From the NCBI GenBank assembly GCA_947246015.1, contig CAMXQE010000005.1:1-64000 (forward strand): 64,000 bases of DNA. The letters are read 5' to 3'. Under the pieces are notes generated by a model. That model made no database searches, was not told the origin of the DNA, and was given only the letters and a program-made list of their open reading frames with translations. Each line of letters opens with the position of its first letter. The stretch's first letter is position 1. A program made the translations under genes and the position numbers. The DNA is from an uncultured Lachnospiraceae bacterium. GTDB lineage: Bacteria > Bacillota > Clostridia > Lachnospirales > Lachnospiraceae. Below, piece by piece: positions 60,491-64,000 of this stretch.

Positions 60491-62050
60491 ATGAAGTGCC
60501 CAAAATGCGGATGTGAGCTGACGGAAGGCCATTTATACTGTGATAACTGCGGGGAAGAAATCCGGATTGTACCGGATTTTGAACCGGAAATCGAGAGGGA
60601 AATGAATGAGACTCTGGCAACTTTATTTGTAGAATTGGCGGAGGAGACGATACCGGAGCTTTCAAAAGAAGGAACGCAAGATGCAGGAACAGGGCTTCCG
60701 GAGGAAAAAACAGGGGAAACAGCGCCGGAACGTTCCGAAGAAAAGCCGGAAGAAGCGGGAGACGGGGAAAAGAGTGAGGAAAGGAACGGGAAAAAGAAGA
60801 AAAAGGGAAAGAAAAAAGGGAGACAGGGATGGATTATAGCGGCTATCTTCCTGTTTCTGGCGGCGGTCGGTGCGGCCGGAGCATGGGGAAATTACAGTTA
60901 CCGCCGTATGTATTCCGTAGAATATCAGATAGAGCAGGCGGAGGAGGCTGCGGCTTTAAAGAGATATGCACAGGCAATCAGCTGGCTGGAAAAAGCATAT
61001 GAACTGGAGCCGGAAAACAAGGAAATCCTTTTTCGGATAGCGGATTATTATGATATTCAGGGGCAGTACGATATGGTATTGTCAACTTTAGAGGGAGTGA
61101 TACAGGAGCCGGATTCTTACAGAGGAACGGAAGTGGAACGGGCTTATTTGAAAATCATAGAGATATACAGGGAACAGGAAGATTATCAGGCCATCAATGA
61201 CTTGTTAAGGGCTTGTGACAGGGAGGATATTGTGACGGAATTCCAGCAGTTCCTTGCAAAACCGCCGGAATTCAGTTATGAGGGAGGCCGTTATCAGGAG
61301 GTGCTTCCCTTAAAACTCAGCGCTAACACATCGGGGAAAATATATTATACGCTGGACGGAACCAGACCGAATAAGAGCAGCCAGGTGTATACGGCCCCTA
61401 TTTTTCTGGAAATCGGTTCGTATATCGTAACGGCGTATTTTGTCAATGACTACGGAATGGAAAGCGATGTGGTGTCCAACACATATCATATAGAACTTCA
61501 GGCTCCGCCGGCTCCGGAAGTTTCGGAAGACAGCGGGGATTACAGGGAGCCGCGCATGATTGAAGTAGCGGTGCCGGAGGATTGTACGGTTTATTATACA
61601 TCGGATGAATCCGAGCCGACCATAGACAGCTCCCGCTATACGGCAGCGATTTCCATGCCGTTGGGACGGTCTGTCTATAAATTCATTGCAGTCAGCCCGG
61701 AGGGAGCGGTCAGCGAGATAACCGAGCGCACATACAATCTTGAGTTACATACGGATGTTACCGTGGATATGGCGGTAGCGAATGTAATACAGGCGTTGAT
61801 GAAGGCGGACGTCCTGCTGGATGAGAACGGCAAGCTGCGGGGAATGAGCGGACGTAATGTCTATAAATATAATGCAGTGGTAAGGATTGAAGGAAGCGGC
61901 GACTATTATGTAATTTATGAGTATTATGAAGATGCGGCGGGGGGTCAGTCCAAGACAGAGCGGATGTATGGGGTGAACATACAGGACGGCGCTGCGTGCA
62001 GGATTACCTATGATGCGGAAGGGAAGATTGTGCTGTTGGATATTTCATAA
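60491..62050 (+). CDS. Zinc-ribbon, TPR and chitobiase-like-domain membrane protein
   Basis: 519 residues. Two CxxC pairs (CPKCG, CDNCG) form an N-terminal zinc ribbon, followed by an acidic linker and a run of Lys/Gly, one membrane segment (about 115-134), a TPR region (about 150-255; YAQAISWLEKAYELEPENKE), and two chitobiase/beta-hexosaminidase C-terminal-type modules (about 275-340; YYTLDGTRPNKSSQVYTAP, and about 360-420; YYTSDESEPTIDSSRYTA). The last 90 residues are unassigned. The soluble part probably lies outside the cell. The exact role is unknown; such proteins are common in Lachnospiraceae. Confidence 0.83.
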   Translation: MKCPKCGCELTEGHLYCDNCGEEIRIVPDFEPEIEREMNETLATLFVELAEETIPELSKEGTQDAGTGLPEEKTGETAPERSEEKPEEAGDGEKSEERNGKKKKKGKKKGRQGWIIAAIFLFLAAVGAAGAWGNYSYRRMYSVEYQIEQAEEAAALKRYAQAISWLEKAYELEPENKEILFRIADYYDIQGQYDMVLSTLEGVIQEPDSYRGTEVERAYLKIIEIYREQEDYQAINDLLRACDREDIVTEFQQFLAKPPEFSYEGGRYQEVLPLKLSANTSGKIYYTLDGTRPNKSSQVYTAPIFLEIGSYIVTAYFVNDYGMESDVVSNTYHIELQAPPAPEVSEDSGDYREPRMIEVAVPEDCTVYYTSDESEPTIDSSRYTAAISMPLGRSVYKFIAVSPEGAVSEITERTYNLELHTDVTVDMAVANVIQALMKADVLLDENGKLRGMSGRNVYKYNAVVRIEGSGDYYVIYEYYEDAAGGQSKTERMYGVNIQDGAACRITYDAEGKIVLLDIS

Positions 62051-62055
62051 AAAAG

Positions 62056-62084
62056 TTGCGTTTTTTCTGCTTTTCTATTATCAT
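62056..62084 (+). promoter_or_regulatory. Promoter of the NfnAB-like operon
   Basis: TTGCGT at 62056-62061, a 17-base spacer and TATCAT at 62079-62084. Confidence 0.55.
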
Positions 62085-62149
62085 AGTGAGTAATGGCTTT
62101 TATGAAGTAAAGTACTAAGCGGTTTTGGCGCTTATACAGGAGGGATAAG

Positions 62150-63028
62150 ATGTATAGAATTTTAGAGGCAAGAGAGCTGACAACCAATATTTACCTTATG
62201 GTGGTAGAAGCAAAACGGATTGCGAAAAGATGTCAGCCGGGACAGTTCATCATTGTCAGGATGGATGAAGACGGGGAGCGGATTCCGCTTACCATTTGTG
62301 ATTATAACCGGGAACAGGGAACCATCACCATTGTATTTCAGACCGTAGGGGCTGCGACGATGAAGATGGCGGAACTGAAAGAGGGCGACAGCTTCCATGA
62401 TTTTGTAGGTCCGCTGGGCTGCCCTTCGGAATTCGTAAATGAACCGGTGGAGGAATTAAAGAAGAAAAGTATCCTTTTCGTAGCAGGCGGTGTTGGTACC
62501 GCGCCGGTTTATCCGCAGGTAAAATGGCTGAAGGAAAGAGGAATTGATGCGGATGTTATCGTGGGAGCAAAAACAAAGGATTTGCTGATTTTGGAAAAAG
62601 AGATGGCGGCGGTTGCAGGGAATCTGTATGTGACGACGGACGACGGGTCCTATGGAAGAAGCGGTATGGTAACGCAGACGATAAAAGACCTGGTGGAAGA
62701 AGGAAAACATTATGATGTCTGTGTGGCAATCGGGCCGATGATTATGATGAAATTCGTGTGCAGGATGACGGAAGAACTTCAGATACCTACGGTGGTGAGC
62801 CTGAATCCGATTATGGTGGACGGTACCGGAATGTGCGGTGCGTGCCGTGTGACGGTGGGCGGTGAAGTGAAATTTGCCTGCGTGGACGGACCGGAGTTTG
62901 ACGGACATAAAGTAGATTTCGACCAGGCGATGAAACGCCAGCAGATGTATAAGACAGCAGAAGGCAGGGCTGTTCTGAAAGTACAGGAAGGCGATACCCA
63001 TCACGGCGGATGCGGTCAGTGCGGCTGA
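62150..63028 (+). CDS. nfnA: FAD/NAD-binding subunit, sulfide dehydrogenase / NfnA-like
   Basis: 292 residues. A ferredoxin-reductase-like FAD domain (about 1-100; QPGQFIIVRMDEDGERIPLTI), an NAD domain (about 105-215; FVAGGVGTAPVYPQ) and a C-terminal [2Fe-2S] motif (GMCGACRVTVGG with a later ACVDGPEFDGHKVDF) match the small subunit of electron-bifurcating ferredoxin:NADP oxidoreductase and its sulfide dehydrogenase relatives. PyrK is shorter and has a different cysteine pattern. The gene next to it encodes the large-subunit partner. CAGGAGGG precedes the ATG. Confidence 0.9.
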   Translation: MYRILEARELTTNIYLMVVEAKRIAKRCQPGQFIIVRMDEDGERIPLTICDYNREQGTITIVFQTVGAATMKMAELKEGDSFHDFVGPLGCPSEFVNEPVEELKKKSILFVAGGVGTAPVYPQVKWLKERGIDADVIVGAKTKDLLILEKEMAAVAGNLYVTTDDGSYGRSGMVTQTIKDLVEEGKHYDVCVAIGPMIMMKFVCRMTEELQIPTVVSLNPIMVDGTGMCGACRVTVGGEVKFACVDGPEFDGHKVDFDQAMKRQQMYKTAEGRAVLKVQEGDTHHGGCGQCG

Positions 63029-63116
63029 TAAACAGGTATTTTTCAGCCTGGTCTGTGTTTTTGCAAAGCAGCGGGTCGGCGGGAAATATGCCGGAAACGG
63101 TCTGAAAATGGTCTGA

Positions 63117-64000
<884 letters not shown>

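Overview
The window looks like a stretch of a Lachnospiraceae (Clostridia) chromosome. The evidence is protein content and gene order: a Rex repressor, a Clostridia-type class III fructose-1,6-bisphosphatase, NiaR, a bactofilin/M23 pair, class B sortase with BspA-type leucine-rich-repeat surface proteins, an apparent Re-citrate synthase with an NADP isocitrate dehydrogenase, one-carbon genes (fhs, folD) and an NfnAB-like oxidoreductase at the right edge. Most genes have a strong AGGAGG-type ribosome binding site, and several have near-consensus TTGACA-N17-TATAAT promoters. I saw no rRNA, tRNA, CRISPR array, prophage or intact insertion sequence. I cannot name the species from sequence alone.

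Layout. 1-6000: rimO-pgsA-cinA, then a Gly-rich membrane protein, a small unknown protein and an AAA ATPase. 6044-9584: typA on the minus strand, then an SSB-like double-OB protein and a cobalamin adenosyltransferase. 9634-13671: a lysine riboswitch heads dapA-dapB-fbp. 13731-15670: an Asn/Thr/Gly-rich lipoprotein, a lone eukaryotic-type hisA and a cold-shock protein. 15671-17927: a hairpin-dense non-coding stretch, niaR and a PTS-IIC-like permease, which I read as a niacin-uptake unit. 18032-20232: a catalytically dead M23 protein with bactofilin, then a lipoprotein with a sortase B fold that lacks the catalytic residues. 20554-22298: a decayed and an intact Rpn-type (PD-(D/E)XK) gene. 22678-31812: active class B sortase, a PKTGD-anchored LRR protein of 1757 residues and a secreted LRR protein. 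31964-34337: an A+T-rich cluster of three unknown genes and an intracellular subtilase. 34447-38041: Re-citrate synthase, FCD-GntR regulator and isocitrate dehydrogenase, the oxidative route to 2-oxoglutarate. 38175-43394: hybrid histidine kinase, stand-alone receiver and a convergent ABC-F protein. 43587-54097: rex, a coiled-coil protein, nnr, alr, an orphan mazF, a CBS/CorC protein, yebC, metY and a membrane protein. 54176-62050: tepA, ftsK, fhs, folD and a zinc-ribbon/TPR/chitobiase-like membrane protein. 62150-64000: an NfnA/NfnB-like pair, the second cut by the window edge.

Three themes stand out. First, tandem minisatellites in multiples of three bases are written into many unrelated genes (11-residue units at 3439, 3-residue Gly-Ile-X units in both alr and ftsK, 12-residue units at 53729, 7-residue units at about 22100), and the 3' ends of gntR and nnr have been tandemly copied into the following intergenic region. 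Second, the sortase locus couples an active sortase and its likely substrate with a nearby triad-less sortase-like lipoprotein. Third, several operons carry visible control elements: an L-box, a near-palindromic operator over the citrate synthase -10 box, a palindrome inside the niacin permease promoter, and a hairpin that contains the ribosome binding site of the subtilase.
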